From NCBI GenBank assembly GCA_018343915.1, contig JABRWF010000003.1, positions 2,728,001-2,792,000 of the forward strand: DNA of 64,000 nucleotides. Reading direction: 5' to 3'. Both the position numbers and the translations under genes were made by a program. The first letter of the stretch is position 1. Every line of letters starts with the position of its first letter. The notes below the pieces were generated by a model. That model worked only from the letters and a program-made list of their open reading frames with translations, did not search any database and was not told the DNA's origin. Source of the DNA: Agroathelia rolfsii (taxonomy: Eukaryota; Basidiomycota; Agaricomycetes; Amylocorticiales; Amylocorticiaceae). Below are positions 25,440 through 37,489 of this stretch, piece by piece.

Positions 25440-26372
25440 GGCTGGTGGAGCGATCCAATAACGCTCAAATGTACTCAACACTAATCGCTCTCTGGGCTCG
25501 TCGAAAGCGAGCGAGAGCCGAAGAGGGTGAGAGAAAGAGATAGTAATGTAATGATATCAAGTATAGAGTTATTACTAGTGCAGCCGCTCAACGCATACAC
25601 CGACGGTTCACCCGGAGTTAAACCGATACCGGAACTAATTACATTCCATAGGTGCTACTTATCTCACAGCCGGTAAACGAGGACAACATCAGTCATATGT
25701 ATTGTAGTAGTAAATGTGATATCCAGGAAAACACATTCGGTATTGCATAGTAGCAGGAGCACATGGCAGTAGAGGAAAAAAAAAACAGTCGGGAGTAGGG
25801 TAACCCTGGCGTTACTATCGAGTGTATGTATGACAGAAAAACTGTAAGGAAATAATATATAAGGTATATGCTGAGTCGTCGTCAACGGACAATGTAGACA
25901 AAAAGAAACAAAACAAAAAAAGATATAAGTCAAGGTCGAACAAAAGGTAAAGATACGTAGCGTCTGCGATGGAGAAATGGGGAGGGGGGGGGGGGGAGAA
26001 GAAAAAAGGTATATGGATAGGAAGAAGCCAATCCGTACATGGAAATATCGTAGGAGAGTCGTAAAAGTCAGGACGGAGGCGGACGTTAAAATGGCGCGTT
26101 GATTCATGGGAGGGGGGGAGGGGTAGCAGGCAGATATTTGTTGGATAGTTGCAGCACACTTAGCAGGTGCTAAACAGAATGTCAAAGGCCGGAGAAAGAG
26201 GGTGAGAGAATATAAGAGATACTAGGCAAACAGAGTAGAGTTGAACGAAGCAGATTGTGGCAGAAGCTTGCACATATGATGCAACAGCAGCAGAGAGCGA
26301 TAGTAGGGGACAGACATGGTGAATGCGTCGTCAAAGGGCAAATTATCGATAAAAGAATAAGATGTTCTCGGG
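25440..26372. other. Spacer between Rab gene 3' end and AMMECR1 gene
   Basis: About 930 bp. A 173-codon minus-strand frame (25664-26185) is Phe/Ser/Pro-rich, lies directly downstream of the Rab stop codon and crosses a run of 13 G at 25984-25996; I read it as 3' untranslated or spacer sequence. No other gene is supported. Confidence 0.45.
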
Positions 26373-27731
26373 CTAGGAAGAGCAACAGCTCCATCCGCCA
26401 GTACGTGCAGCATTAGCAGCTGCCTTCTCACGTTCCTCTTCTTCATCGGCCTGAGCGGCCCATGATGGTGTGGAGGAGGATAAGAAAACGCTATCACGTT
26501 TTCGTTCCTCATTCTCACGCTCGATGGCATCTTTCTTTTCGATGATTGCGCTTATCAGACATTTAAAGAGGTTTTGGATACCTGAAGGTCAAATACAATT
26601 GAGTAAGCATCGAGCAGGGGCAGGATAATACAACAGATGAATTACCCGTGTCATCTTTCGCAGACACTTCGAAGAGCTCCATGCCTTTCGACAGACCCCA
26701 TTCTCGTTGGTCATCAGAGGTATCTTCATCACCTTCGTCCTCGTCGTTGAGACTGTTACTGCTGCTCTCCAAAATCTCATTCCACGCCTGATTACCAAAG
26801 TGCGAGCTATGTCGTGATCTGTGTTGTCCCATCCGAGAGCGTGTTAGGGCAGAGCCCGTGTTACTACGCTTGAGGGCTGATGCTCGGGCCTGTGGCGAAG
26901 TATGATCGATAAGAGAGGTCGACTCTGGTGAGGAAGACTTGAGTGGGGAAGCGGGAGAAGGCGAGCGCATGCTGGTGAACGAAGTGAATCGGGGACGAAT
27001 GTATGAGAATGTCGATGGCTGCGGTGGGGGTGGCGGTGGGGGGCTTGGGGGTCGTGGAGGAGGGAACCAGTTGTGTAGGTTGAGACGGGCCAAGTCCGAT
27101 GTGACCTGACGACTGCGTTCGAGGTCTGCCTTAGAGCCAACGATGTAGATGATGAGGTCAGGACCGCAATTCTTCTTGAGCTCTTTGGGGGAAATCCCGT
27201 CAGAAGAGAAGCTCAGGTGGGGAAAGATAGAAGCAGATAGAGTAAATACCTTCTAACCAGCCACGTACATCATCAAAGGTGGCTTTATTGGTGATATCAT
27301 ACATGAGGAGCGCAGCGTTCGCCCCCCTATAATACATGGGAGCCTATGTGGCGCATGAGATGGGCGATAAAGAGGAAGAGGGGCGGGACGAGGGGCATAC
27401 CAAGCTCCTGAACCTCTCCTGGCCTGCAGTGTCCCATAGCTGCAGCCTGACCTTGAATCCGTCGACGTAAACCTTTTTCGTAACAAAGAAAGCACCAGTC
27501 GTAGAAGTCGTGTTCTTGGGGTCGAATTTATTCTGTGTGTAGCGATGGAGTAGGCTAGTCTTGCCAACACCTGGAGAGGACATGCGGATACATGTGTGCA
27601 GTCAGTAAACGTGTGCAGATAAGACGAGACGGAGGGCGCGGGCAGGAGGAGATGACGGAACCTGTGTTGCCCATGACCACGATTTTGGCATCGATGCCTT
27701 GCTCGAATCTTGAGCGGGGGTAAGGATCCAT
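26373..27731 (-). CDS. Rab-like small GTPase with large insert
   Basis: Multi-exon Ras-superfamily GTPase for vesicle traffic. The ATG at 27731 opens [11 protein letters not shown], then [19 protein letters not shown] (P-loop). Switch I is TSTTGAFF, followed by [17 protein letters not shown] (G3, Gln intact) and [20 protein letters not shown]4 reads VGSKADL, with Ser where Asn of NKxD is usual. G5 is [15 protein letters not shown]. Between G4 and G5 there is an insert of roughly 120 residues: a Pro run, then Ser/Arg-rich and acidic sequence. Normal Rabs have about 30 residues in this interval. The C-terminus ends GGWSCCSS, with a Cys pair suitable for prenylation. Sub-family is uncertain; the effector region is closest to the Rab5/Rab22-type groups, but I would not assign one. 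Confidence 0.85.
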
Positions 27732-28142
27732 TTCTCGACCCTCTGTGATGTGTGGGGAGGCGTGATCCAGCTCCTGGAGGAGCCAGACACTAATAAGAGG
27801 GAAATGAGACGGGTAAGAGGGCGAAGAGAAAAGGAGAGAACGAGTTGCTACGACAAACCCGGAGCCAGAAGAGGGACAGAGCAGAAGCACGCGAGAGAAG
27901 TCCGGATCCAACCAGTCTGCACCTTTCCGTGCCGGCTGCCGGGCGTCCCCTTCTGACTCCCCGGCTGACCCTGGCAGGCAACAATGGTCATAACACACTT
28001 CATTCTTATCACACACACACACACAGTTATACGAAGGGGTAATGAGACATCATCATAGCATAACTGCACACTGCGGGGCATAGCCACATATCGTTTTGTC
28101 CTGCCTAAGATAGAAAATACAATCTACATGCCCGCTCCCCCA
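27732..28142. other. Spacer RPS7 / Rab gene
   Basis: 411 bp with the upstream region of the Rab-like gene and a short CA run near 28012-28024. No gene is supported. The Rab frame stays open upstream of its ATG, but without another ATG in a good context. Confidence 0.45.
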
Positions 28143-28898
28143 TCACTCCTGCGACACGACCGGGAATTCAAACACAACGTTCTTGCCCGTCAGACGGCGG
28201 TATACGGACGAGAACGAATCGAGCTTATACTCCAATGATGTGGCGTCTTTGCTGTCCAGGAAGCTGTGTAGACACGTCAACGGAGGTATCAGTCGCCGAT
28301 CCCTTTTTTTCGACTGTTTCAGGTAAGTAAGCCACGTACACTTTAAGCAGTTTTGAGCCGTCAACGGCAATACGGGTGCGCTTTCCGACAATCTCAGTCG
28401 GGAAGACGAGGTCTTCAAGAATGCGGTCGTGGACGTTGGTGAGGGTGCGGCTACGGGGCCTCTTCTGGCCAACGCGCGAAGTACGGGTGGGCTTGGGCAG
28501 CATCCGTCGCTGAGCAACAAAGACGACATGACGGTCCGAGAACTTCTTCTCGAGTTCTCTTGTCAGCCTGGCGGGAGAAGGAAAGAAAAATAGCACCGTT
28601 TTGAGTACAACAAAGTAAGAATAATAACGAAATTTTGCGATAACGTGCTAACACACCTTGGCTGGATTTTACGGAACGCCTTCAATTGAGGCACGGGGAC
28701 GAAGATAACAATGGCCTTCTTTCCACCACGCACATCGACCTCACGAGCAGCAGAGATTTGTAGAGATCGAAGTTCAGTCTTCAGCTCGGGAACGTTGTTC
28801 TCGAGATCAATCAGCGCCTGTGCGACGTTTGTCTCGGTCGCATCGGGAGAGGTATGGGGCGCGTTGGCGGTGCGGAGAATCTTGGCCTGTACAGACAT
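28143..28898 (-). CDS. RPS7: 40S ribosomal protein eS7 (RPS7)
   Basis: Small-subunit ribosomal protein. Three exons from the ATG at 28898: [18 protein letters not shown] through [19 protein letters not shown] and [16 protein letters not shown] to KIQPR; then [25 protein letters not shown]-like [40 protein letters not shown] and [15 protein letters not shown]; then [20 protein letters not shown] and [14 protein letters not shown], ending at the TGA at 28143. The sum, about 195 aa, is normal for eS7. Introns are about 90 and 80 nt and contain no snoRNA boxes that I can see. An antisense frame of 165 codons is a shadow. Confidence 0.95.
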
Positions 28899-29281
28899 TG
28901 TGGTCGTAGAAAGAAAAGGAAGAGCCCTAGGAGGAACAAGCGGGAGAGCTCAGATCAGCATGCCTCTAAGTGCATCCACCGCGCCAAACACCAATCCAGC
29001 CGTTTCTAGCTCTCTTTTCGCCGTTCTTTCTTCCACATGCAGAGAAGAACATGCTAGCATTCGTCTGGCGGCCATAGATTCTGTGAAAATGCGCTCACCG
29101 AGCTTGCAGCCTTCGGTCGAGGAACGGTGGATGGGCGTGACGGGACTGGCGACGTTACTGGTGTGTTATCCTGTGACTATCTCAAGTGACCTTGACGCAT
29201 ACATTTAACACTTTGAAGTGTAGGTACTACTTAGTAATCATACATACATATACATGTAATTGCAACATACTAATCAATACA
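28899..29281. other. Spacer CNS1 3' end / RPS7 upstream
   Basis: 383 bp containing the RPS7 promoter and the CNS1 3' flank. I see no further gene. Confidence 0.5.
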
Positions 29282-30528
29282 CTATCTCGTCTTTTTAAAC
29301 TCTGCAATCCAATTGGTTTCAACATCACCCTTGGGGAGGACTACAAACGTCAAACATCCATCTTTCAATTCCAACCCATCGCGCGGCTCTCCTTCCTTAG
29401 CTTTTGCTGATTGACACACATCGCGCAATGTCATCTTCTTCCCAACCTTGAGCAGTCTTTTTCTCTTTGTCATAGCATATATGTTGAGGTTTCCTGTCAC
29501 ATATTCTCCTTTGGCGTCCCATTCGGGTGGCGGTGCAGATGGAGGGAACATGGTTTCCAGATGCGCCGCAAACGGTGTGTCCTCCACAAAATGGGAAATG
29601 ACATCTGACGTAGCATATTGCGGATACAAAAAGAAAACGGGGATGATGAGCGACGATCCCGTGGGGTCTTCTGGATCAAAGTGTGGCTCGTATGGATTCT
29701 GTGATGCTTCGTCTTGTCTCTGTATAGGAATCAAGTTGCGTTCCTATACAATTATCATTAAGCCATGACTATATGCGCCGAAAAAAACGGCAGTACACAC
29801 CTCAAAGGCTTTATGTAGCTTCATTTTTGCTTCGTGTTCTGCACGTATGCGCTCTTGCCGGTCCTTCTCTTTCCTCTCTTTTTCCATCTTTACATTACTT
29901 GCACGCTCCCGTAACTGACGAATAGAAGCATTATCCTGATCATAGGATAGACAACGATCGCAGCAGTCCAGTGCCTCGTCTGGGCGATCTAACGCTAGCA
30001 GGGCCATGGCAGATCTATAGTACGCCTTTGACGACTTCTGGTTCAACACTAGTGCCTTAGAGCAGTCCTTGAGCACAGAGCCAAAATTTTCTTGGCATCA
30101 TCCCATGAGAATCAAGAGTATCCGGGGTTAAAGTAAACAGCTCGCACTGAGTTCCAGATTGCATGCAGCACGATTGCATAACAGAGCCTCCATGAGACGA
30201 TTGTCCGTGGGTTTAGCATCAATCCCTTGGGTATAGAAATTCGCAGCTTCGCGGTAGCGTTTGCCCTGAAAGTATTCATTCCCTTGTGACTTGAAATTAT
30301 CGGCGTTTTCTACACAGATTGATAATGCATCGGACTTGGAACGCAGTTTCCTTATGTTATGCAGTCACCTCACCTACCGTCAGGCGTGCCCTCGTAAGCT
30401 AAGCTTTGCAATGCAGCTATCGCAACATTCTCCTCTTCATTGGGGAGACTGCGCATAAACAGCGGAGTAGAGTCGAATGACGATAGATCAGCCTCGGGCT
30501 GTGGCTCGGGTCCAGCGACGACAGCCAT
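29282..30528 (-). CDS. CNS1: Hsp90 co-chaperone Cns1/TTC4 homolog
   Basis: TPR co-chaperone that binds Hsp90/Hsp70 and supports folding of eEF2-type clients in yeast. The ATG at 30528 is chosen because the protein then begins MAVVAGPEPQPEADLSSFDS and continues TPLFMRSLPNEEENVAIAAL, the typical leader. Three TPR motifs follow: ENADNFKSQGNEYFQGKRYR, EALLCNRAACNLELK with NFGSVLKDCSKALVLN, and SSKAYYRSAMALLALDRPDE. A charged helix (KMEKERKEKDRQERIRAEHE) leads to the C-terminal wheel domain, with PVFFLYPQYATSDVI, METMFPPSAPPPEW-like sequence, NLNIYAMTKRKRLLKVGKKM and a final FVVLPKGDV. Four exons; introns are short. An in-frame ATG further upstream is possible but adds a hydrophobic leader. It is divergent from L2HGDH, 253 bp away. 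Confidence 0.9.
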
Positions 30529-30781
30529 GATTGCAGTGTGATGAAGGATGAGACAGAAGTCGATATCAATGACAGTCACGACATTTACTTCCGCAAGACT
30601 TCCGTCATAGATCGCTTCTCCGACCTTCTCTTATGTATAAGTACTGCCAGTAAATCAATGCGATATTAGCACGTATTAACCAATACCTTTCACAACCCTG
30701 GGCACGAGCCAGTACTGAATAGTGCTGAAGTAACAGTTCAGATTTGCTAAAACAGTATCTGGTCTTTTTGGGGACGCCACC

Positions 30782-32416
30782 ATGCGAATTCGAGGGCTAA
30801 AGGCAGTCTTAAATGGAAACGGATTATACAAGTACAAGGTAATGTGCCTGGTCTTAGCATTCCATTCTCATTCGTGTATGGAACTAACTTATAAGCTAGA
30901 CGCCAGACTTTGCAGTTGATCATGTTGTCGTTGGGGGAGGTAGGCACACATTCTGATGTTCCACAAACCTTTTTGTCAATAGAAATAACAATTATACCCT
31001 AGGCGTGGTCGGGCTAGCGATCGCCCGCCAATTGTCCGCTCAATTCCCAGACAAGACCACGTATCTGGTGGAAAGGCATTCACGGGCAGGCGAAGAGACT
31101 AGGTCCGAATAATCCCATAATTGTTTGGTTACTCCACTCACCCATGGCTGTCATCCGCTAACGACTATCCGACCGTATTTTCACAGCTCGCGCAACTCGG
31201 AAGTCATTCATTCTGGTACGTCCGCAGTAATCATTTTTACTATCACTTTAAATGCATGACAAAAATCGATCAACTCATGTTCCTTCCAGGATTATATTAT
31301 CCGCCTGACTCGCTAAAGACAAGGCTCTGTTTACGCGGCCGACATCTACTGTATGAATACTGCGAGCAGAATAATGTTCCGTTTCGCAAGTCGGGCAAGC
31401 TTGTAGTCGCCCGCGATCGGGAGACACCCTATATCGAGAAGCTTTATGAAAAATCACTCTTACTCCAGTGGCCTAAGCATTCTGCTGACGTTACTGGTTC
31501 AGTGCTGCCTGCCAAACTCATAAGTGGAGATGAGGCACGGGAGCTGGAGCCCAGCCTGTCATCGGGCATCGTTGCTGCCTTATACAGCCCAGAAACAGGC
31601 ATTGTCGACTCCCACACTCTCATGGAGAGCTTTGAGAAAGATATAATAGACACGGCGGGTGGTGAACTAGTCTATTCTACGAAAGTTGTCCGTGTAGATC
31701 CCTATAAACGATCTGGACAAATATCAAGCTCACCTGACATAGACGCTGCAGAGCACGGCTGGGTTGTACAAACCGTAACAGAGGGTTCTGAAGAAAGCGA
31801 TGCCATTCTCGCCCGAACACTCATCAATGCATCTGGTCTTTCTGCGTACCTCATTTTCAACACATTACGCTCCGAGTCCAAACGGATACCGTATTACTAC
31901 GCCAGAGGCTCTTATGCTACATACAAAGGCCCAGGGGCTGCAGGGATTTCACATCTCATCTATCCTTGTCCTGACGTGGGCGCTGGCAGAGGCGAACATG
32001 GTTTCCAATCCCTTGGAACACATCTTACATTCGACTTGCAAGGCAACCTGCGTTTCGGCCCGGACTTGGAATGGATATCACCACCCGAAACAGCAAACGA
32101 AGAGGATAACATAGACTTCTGGACGAACCATCTCACATCGGATGGGTCGCGTTTGCGAGAAATGTACGATGCCGTTCGGAAATACTTGCCTAACATTTCC
32201 TTCGAGGGTTTACAACCAGATTATGTTGGCATTCGTCCGAAGCTCCTAGGACCTCAGGACAAAGGCTTCGCTGATTTTGTAATCAGGAAAGATTTCGCCG
32301 ATGGACAGAGTGCACCCATGGTCAGTTTGATGGGCATAGAAAGTCCTGGCCTTACTTCCAGTCTTGCAATTGCGGAATATGTGGTAAAAGATGTCATATA
32401 TCCCTCTAGAGTTTGA
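30782..32416 (+). CDS. L2HGDH: L-2-hydroxyglutarate dehydrogenase
   Basis: FAD-dependent mitochondrial enzyme that oxidises L-2-hydroxyglutarate to 2-oxoglutarate, a metabolite-repair step. Exon 1 (30782-30838) encodes MRIRGLKAVLNGNGLYKYK, a basic leader. The dinucleotide-binding motif spans the next join: VDHVVVGGGVVGLAIARQLS. The next exon restores the signature RNSEVIHSGLYYPPDSLK. The long last exon carries GKLVVARDRETPYIEKLYEK, LYSPETGIVDSHTLMESFEK, TLINASGLSAYL, HLTFDLQGNLRFGPDLEW, the FAD-contacting YVGIRPKLLG, and the end MGIESPGLTSSLAIAEYV. Length is about 470 aa, close to the family. Four introns, the last placed so that SG is split across the join. Confidence 0.92.
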
Positions 32417-32488
32417 TAGATGTAGAAAATTGTTGTGCAATAAAATTCATCTATTTTATAAGCATGCGTCTCCGTACAAAAAGATAAT

Positions 32489-33214
32489 TTAGGCCCGCTG
32501 GGCGACCTTGGGCTCCCATGGTTTGACCTTGGGCGTGACCGTGTTGTAAGGTCTGTAAGCGCCACGGGTGCCAGTCAAGTTCTCTACATGGGGCTGTCAT
32601 TGATGCAAAATGTTAGTCAATTGTTTAGATTTGGATAAATAAAGGGAATAGTAGCTATACTAACCCCCTTCCAGGAAGGAGTCCACATCTGCATAACCTT
32701 ATCCTCGGTAGGTGGGTCTTTACGGATGTGTTGGATCCACGAATGCCATTCGGGAGGGACTTGCGAGGCATGGTAATGATGCTATATGCAAGATGGTAGG
32801 TGTGAGGGTTTGATAATATCTTCAGGAGAGATATAAGTAGCTAAAAACCTGAGAATAATCAACCCAGCGATGACGACCTGGCAGGTCCAGTTAAGCACCG
32901 CATAAACCATGATATCGTTGTACAACACAACAAACGTACCGGGAACTTCCTCGTGGGGGTCCAAGTTCTCAAAGTAACGGTTGCCAAATCTGCCACCACC
33001 CAAGTCAAAAAGAAATCAGCAACATGTCCGCATGGAGAGCCGCAGACAGGAAGCAAGGGGAGTTTCCGGCCACAAAAAGGCTTAGGTAGAAGACGCACTC
33101 GTCCGTTCCAACATGACGACCAGCTTTGGCGTCACCAATGTAAAGCATTTGTCTGCTCCATTCCTTGAAGCCTACCCGTCTAATATTACGGATCGTGCGT
33201 GCGAGAGATACCAT
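32489..33214 (-). CDS. NDUFA12: Complex I accessory subunit NDUFA12
   Basis: Accessory subunit (B17.2 type) of the peripheral arm of NADH:ubiquinone oxidoreductase. The exons give a ~138-aa protein: MVSLARTIRNIRRVGFKEW, MLYIGDAKAGRHVGTDEFG, NRYFENLDPHEEVPGRHRWV, DYSQHHYHASQVPPEWHSWI, PPTEDKVMQMWTPSWKGPHV, and the C-terminus RPYNTVTPKVKPWEPKVAQR followed by A. GRHRWV.Y and PEWHSWI are hallmarks of the family. Four introns for such a short gene is notable. The ATG at 33214 begins a basic N-terminus. The 3' end (stop at 32489) faces the L2HGDH 3' end 73 bp away, so the two genes are convergent and closely packed. Confidence 0.92.
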
Positions 33215-33736
33215 ATTTAAACCCGGTGTGCGCTGTTAACCAGTACCAAGTCGGGATGAGAGAGTTGTTGTGTTAGATTTGCTTCCGATGCCGTTGCCTA
33301 TTCCGAGTATGTACTAACTGCTCAAGTTCATTCCATCCGTTTTTGCTTTTTATCAATAGTAGAAACTCTGTATTGATCATGACTAGGCATGTGTTGGGTC
33401 CATGTCAACTAAAAGTTCCCATATAGTCCTGAATACCATTACAAAGGAAATACATACTATAAGAAGAGGGTGGCAAAAGAGGGAGAAATCGCAGATGGGT
33501 AATCGTAACGGTACATAAGAAGCTGTTTTTTTTCGAAATAGGTCCGAGCTCCGAAGTGAATAAGATAGTTGACGAATGAGTGTAAAAGAACAAAAAGAGA
33601 GAGAGAGAAGCAGAAGCAGAAGCAGAAGCAAGAAAACGCGCTTGACTACAAGACAGTTCATAGTATATATTCTGTGATTTTGCTAGAAAAATTGAAAGGG
33701 GAGTAAAAGAAGATAATTGTCCATGTAACACCGAAT
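33215..33736. other. Spacer BEM1 3' end / NDUFA12 upstream, with AGAAGC repeat
   Basis: 522 bp. An (AGAAGC)n hexanucleotide run lies near 33606-33630, just after a GA run. The minus-strand frames here are hydrophobic and low-complexity, and I call no gene. Confidence 0.5.
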
Positions 33737-35869
33737 CTACGATTCTGCAAACAGAACATGTTTGTCCGTTGTTTCGATCCATTGCCTCAGGGGGCTATCC
33801 CCAGTGAGCTCCACAAATTCGTTGGTAAAGCTGTCCCGGTACTTGAGCTGATGGACCTTGTCCCCAAGGCGTGCTTGCACCTTCTCCATCAGCTCCTTGT
33901 GCGAAACACGAGGGTGAACGCGCAAAGCGATGAGATCATCGGTTATCCGATCGAACACCTTGATTTTCACAAAGGCGGTCTGTTGACTGTTGACTGAGAT
34001 AGGCGGCGCATTCAAAGCGATAGATGCAGCCCGTGAGCGGGTAGAAGATGTCGGGGAAGAAACGCTCGGGTCACGCGTATGGGTAGAGTTGGTCGTTGAG
34101 CGAGAGTAATTGCTCATGCGAGCAAGACCATCCGCAGAGGTTTGGATGGGGCGAGGGTGAGCTGGATAGCTGGTGTAATCAGGCTGGTAACCTGAGTCAC
34201 GAGCGTAATCTCTAGAACTAGTGTGTGTGTGATGAGTATACGATTGGTTGAAGGATGACTGTGATTTATTTCGCGGGTTGTGTCCTGGATGGGTATGTAC
34301 GGGTGCAGGATCGGCATACTCAGGACTTTTATGGTTGTATACACCGTGTTGGATAGAGGCGTAGCCTTCGTCCTCATAGTCTGAGCCATCATCCTGTTGA
34401 TTGTCTTGCTGATTGATGGTCATCTCGTTCATCTCGTCTTCTAATTCGGCAGTCTCATAGTCTCCATCCGCAATAGCATTGACATGTGCAGTGTAGTCAT
34501 CCAAAGGCTCTTCTTCTGGATCTGGGGCCGACAGCGCTTCGATATCCTTCGTTCGTGGCGCAATATCATGGTCGACATCTCCAGGTTTGGGGACAAGGAA
34601 ATCTCGCACGACCTGGCTTTGGAGGACATGCCGTACCTGTGAGCGGTTTAGAGCGCAAAGTTTGTGGATGTAGTCGTTGAGCTCCTCTCGACGCATCGCG
34701 GTCAGCTGGTCATCCACTTTTTCTGAGGGGCCTGGCATGAAAGGAAGGCTGCGCTGGCATCCTTCCTCTTTACCAGCTTCACGAGGGAATGCCTCCAGCA
34801 GAGAGAGCTGGAGTCCGTAGAAATCGCTATAACTACGGAACAAAACGAGCTGTTTAGCTTCTGGTAGACGATGAGCACCTGAGGGGCCATATGGCTGATA
34901 AATGGCATGGACATGGAACCAATATTCGTCTGCCTCGTTATGGAATGAGACAACATCAGCAGATAGAAGGATGCCTTCGGGAAGTTGAACCTGAGACGGG
35001 GGACGGGGAGCGTGCACCTGAGATACAGGCTTGCCTTGAAGCGCGGGGAAGGCTGACGGAGGATATACGCTAGATGCCGACGATGGTGGTGACTGTGGGG
35101 ACATGAATGGGCTATTAGGGATGGGTTGCCCTTCAATGACTCCTAGGCTAATGCTAGTCTGCTTATATCGCGCCTCATTTCGTTTCCAATCTTCTACCTT
35201 GGGTAGAATCCCCTGGTCCATCAAAGAGTCGACGTCTTGAATAGGTTGGTTTGTGGCGGGGTCGCGCACCTCCACGAATGAGACAGGAATGAGGCCAGCA
35301 CGACCAAGACGGCCGATGGGTTTTGCAACAAACCATTCGCGGTTTGATTGTGCAACAACGGATATATTGTCACCTGCTTTTGCATCGAGTTCGTCGGCAC
35401 GCTCTGCGTTAAAGTCATGCATTACAACAGCGTAAAATGCTTGCATTCTGGGAGTCTTTGGTGCCATAGGGGGTGTCGCTTCACCGAGGGGTATGGCTTG
35501 GGAAATGCGTCTAGTTGTCCAACATAAGAATTTTGATGTTCCGTAGAAATTAATTCAAGTCACTTACGTGGATGCCGTTTTTCCAAACTCTTCGAACATG
35601 GATCGTGGAACCAGTCCACGCGACCCATTGAGAGGGTTGTATGCTTCGTACCAAGCACCGTTGACGTCAACACTGCGCATGACATGAAAAAAATCGCCCT
35701 TGCTGAAAGAGAGTTCTGTAGGGCCGCGAGATTTATAGTCTGACTGGGCACGAATCACTTTCTGAGGGGGGACGGCAGCAGATAGAGGCTTGGATATTAT
35801 AGGATAGGTCTGAGGAGCTGAGATGTTGCGAGACTTGTCGCTGTTGAAGGATTTCCGGAGAGATTTCAT
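33737..35869 (-). CDS. BEM1: Polarity scaffold Bem1/Scd2
   Basis: Scaffold that joins Cdc42, its exchange factor and PAK kinases at sites of polarised growth. Domain order is complete: SH3-1 (about residues 37-95, VIRAQSDYKSRGPTELSFSK to GLVPRSMFEEF), SH3-2 (about 118-175, YAVVMHDFNAERADELDAK to LIPVSFVEV), a PX domain (about 265-390, with ADEYWFHVHAIYQPYG, LFRSYSDFYGLQLSLLEAFP and LNDYIHKLCAL), a disordered Ser/Thr/His-rich linker, and a C-terminal PB1 domain (FVKIKVFDRITDDLIALRVH to DKVHQLKYRDSFTNEF) that binds Cdc24. Two coding exons, 35869 to about 35569 and about 35493 to 33737, join as GKTASTTPPMAPKTP using an acceptor after gtgaag. The product is about 690 aa. Confidence 0.93.
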
Positions 35870-37489
35870 GGTCTATGACTTGATCGTGCAGACAGACGTA
35901 GCAGGGATATATGGTGTGTAGAAATTCGGCAGGCCAGGAAATGAAGGAAACAGGGGAAATGGTACGCCAGTAATACTTTAGAGGACCTTCAGGGAAGGCG
36001 ACGAAAGATGATGATACTGTACAACGGAGAGATACAACGGGTGCCAGTGGCGATGATGAATGTTGCTGGAATTACTCGAGCCAGTGCTCCGGGCCGATCC
36101 ACCGCAGCTTATTGTCTTTGTACCGACACCTACTAATATATCTATATCCCATCCACGTCTTCTCCCACTCTTTGTTGTCCTTTGCACTAGATTTCACAAA
36201 CATTTGACCATACTCAGCGTGCTGTCCCGAGAGCTCTAACGGCTCGTTTAGGAGACAGGCGGCTTTGCTTTCACATCATGATGATTGGCGACCCGCATCT
36301 GATCCTGGATATGGGTGGTGACACATATTTGATTGTCGCTACCATCCCCTGGCCATCCACCCGCTCACGCAACGCTTGCGGCGGCGTCTTGCGTGGTCGA
36401 GTCCATTTTTCCCGTAACGGTTTTATCGCCAATCGTTTTGCTATTTTCATCAAAACTGCACTAGAATCCTTGCATACTCATGACACATGCGTTTGCAAAG
36501 CTTCTTCCTCTTCTTCGATTTTTGATGCGATAGCAGCGCAAATACCAGAACGTACAAGTGTTCATATGAACGTTGAGAATTTTATGATCATGGTGCCAAG
36601 TTCATACAGCCGATCGTTTTGATGTCATCGTTGACAGGTTTGCTTCATATAACCGGCTTCCCCTCGATATAGAAGAACTTCGAGGTCTTTTCTATTACTC
36701 TTTCTCGAATATGTAGACACCCGTCGTATTTCACGTCTCTGGCAATGCACAAGTCAGGGTTTTTGTTATCCTTGATGTCATGACAAAGCCGAGTTCTGGG
36801 TCGGTTACTCGTCTACAGGGACATTGCACGCCAATTGGACTTAGATATGAAAAATGGGATTCAAGGGTAGTAGAGAATTCTAAATTATTGTGTAGTTGCT
36901 GTCATCAAGCCCAGCTGAATGATCCATTTGGAGCACGCTTGTTTTTGACATATATCGTCTACAAAACTCCAGAACTTTGCTTTCGTCAGTTACTATGTGT
37001 ATGCACTTTAGAGACTGTTAAGCCTTTTAAGTTTTGAAGTCTTATATGTATATTGGCATACCTCATCTAACCAAATCTGCGTGCTTGTAAGCATGTTCCT
37101 CAGTCTAACTTTCTATGCATAGACACCGCAAGGTATCGCCAAGCACCATTGAATCTCACAAGTTCAGATTCACTTTCTCAACAATTGCGCGACTATGTTT
37201 CGGTCGTTCCTATTTTTCGAAGCGTACAGAGCTGTGTAATATCTCCTCCGGGCCGATTGAGCCCAGCAAGGAGGGGGTGGATAGCGGTGTAAATATCCAA
37301 ACTTGGCTGAATGCATTGTGTTTACCAAATACAAACACATGACGACGTTTCTGTCGGAACTTGAGACAGCGGATCTCGGAACCATAGCGGCTGACTAATC
37401 CATCATACCTGAGCGCCTTCTTGTTCCCTGCTCAGCTCTTGAGTATACACCCAGTGTCTTTTATCTAATTAACAACCGTCTCGCTCGCC
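35870..37489. other. Divergent region BEM1 / NOT3, no supported gene
   Basis: 1.62 kb between divergent start codons. The best frame is 114 codons on the plus strand (36278-36622), opening MMIGDPHLILDMGGDTYL; it has an ATG and mixed composition but no family features. Another 85-codon frame lies at 36780. Both might be exons of a short transcript, but I cannot support a gene. Confidence 0.4.

Noticed and set aside
25664..26185. 173-codon minus-strand frame, Phe/Ser/Pro-rich
   Set aside because: Lies just downstream of the Rab-like gene's stop, crosses a 13-G homopolymer and lacks any family features; more likely 3' flank.
28711..29208. 165-codon plus-strand frame
   Set aside because: Antisense to RPS7 exon 1 and its promoter; composition is that of a shadow frame.
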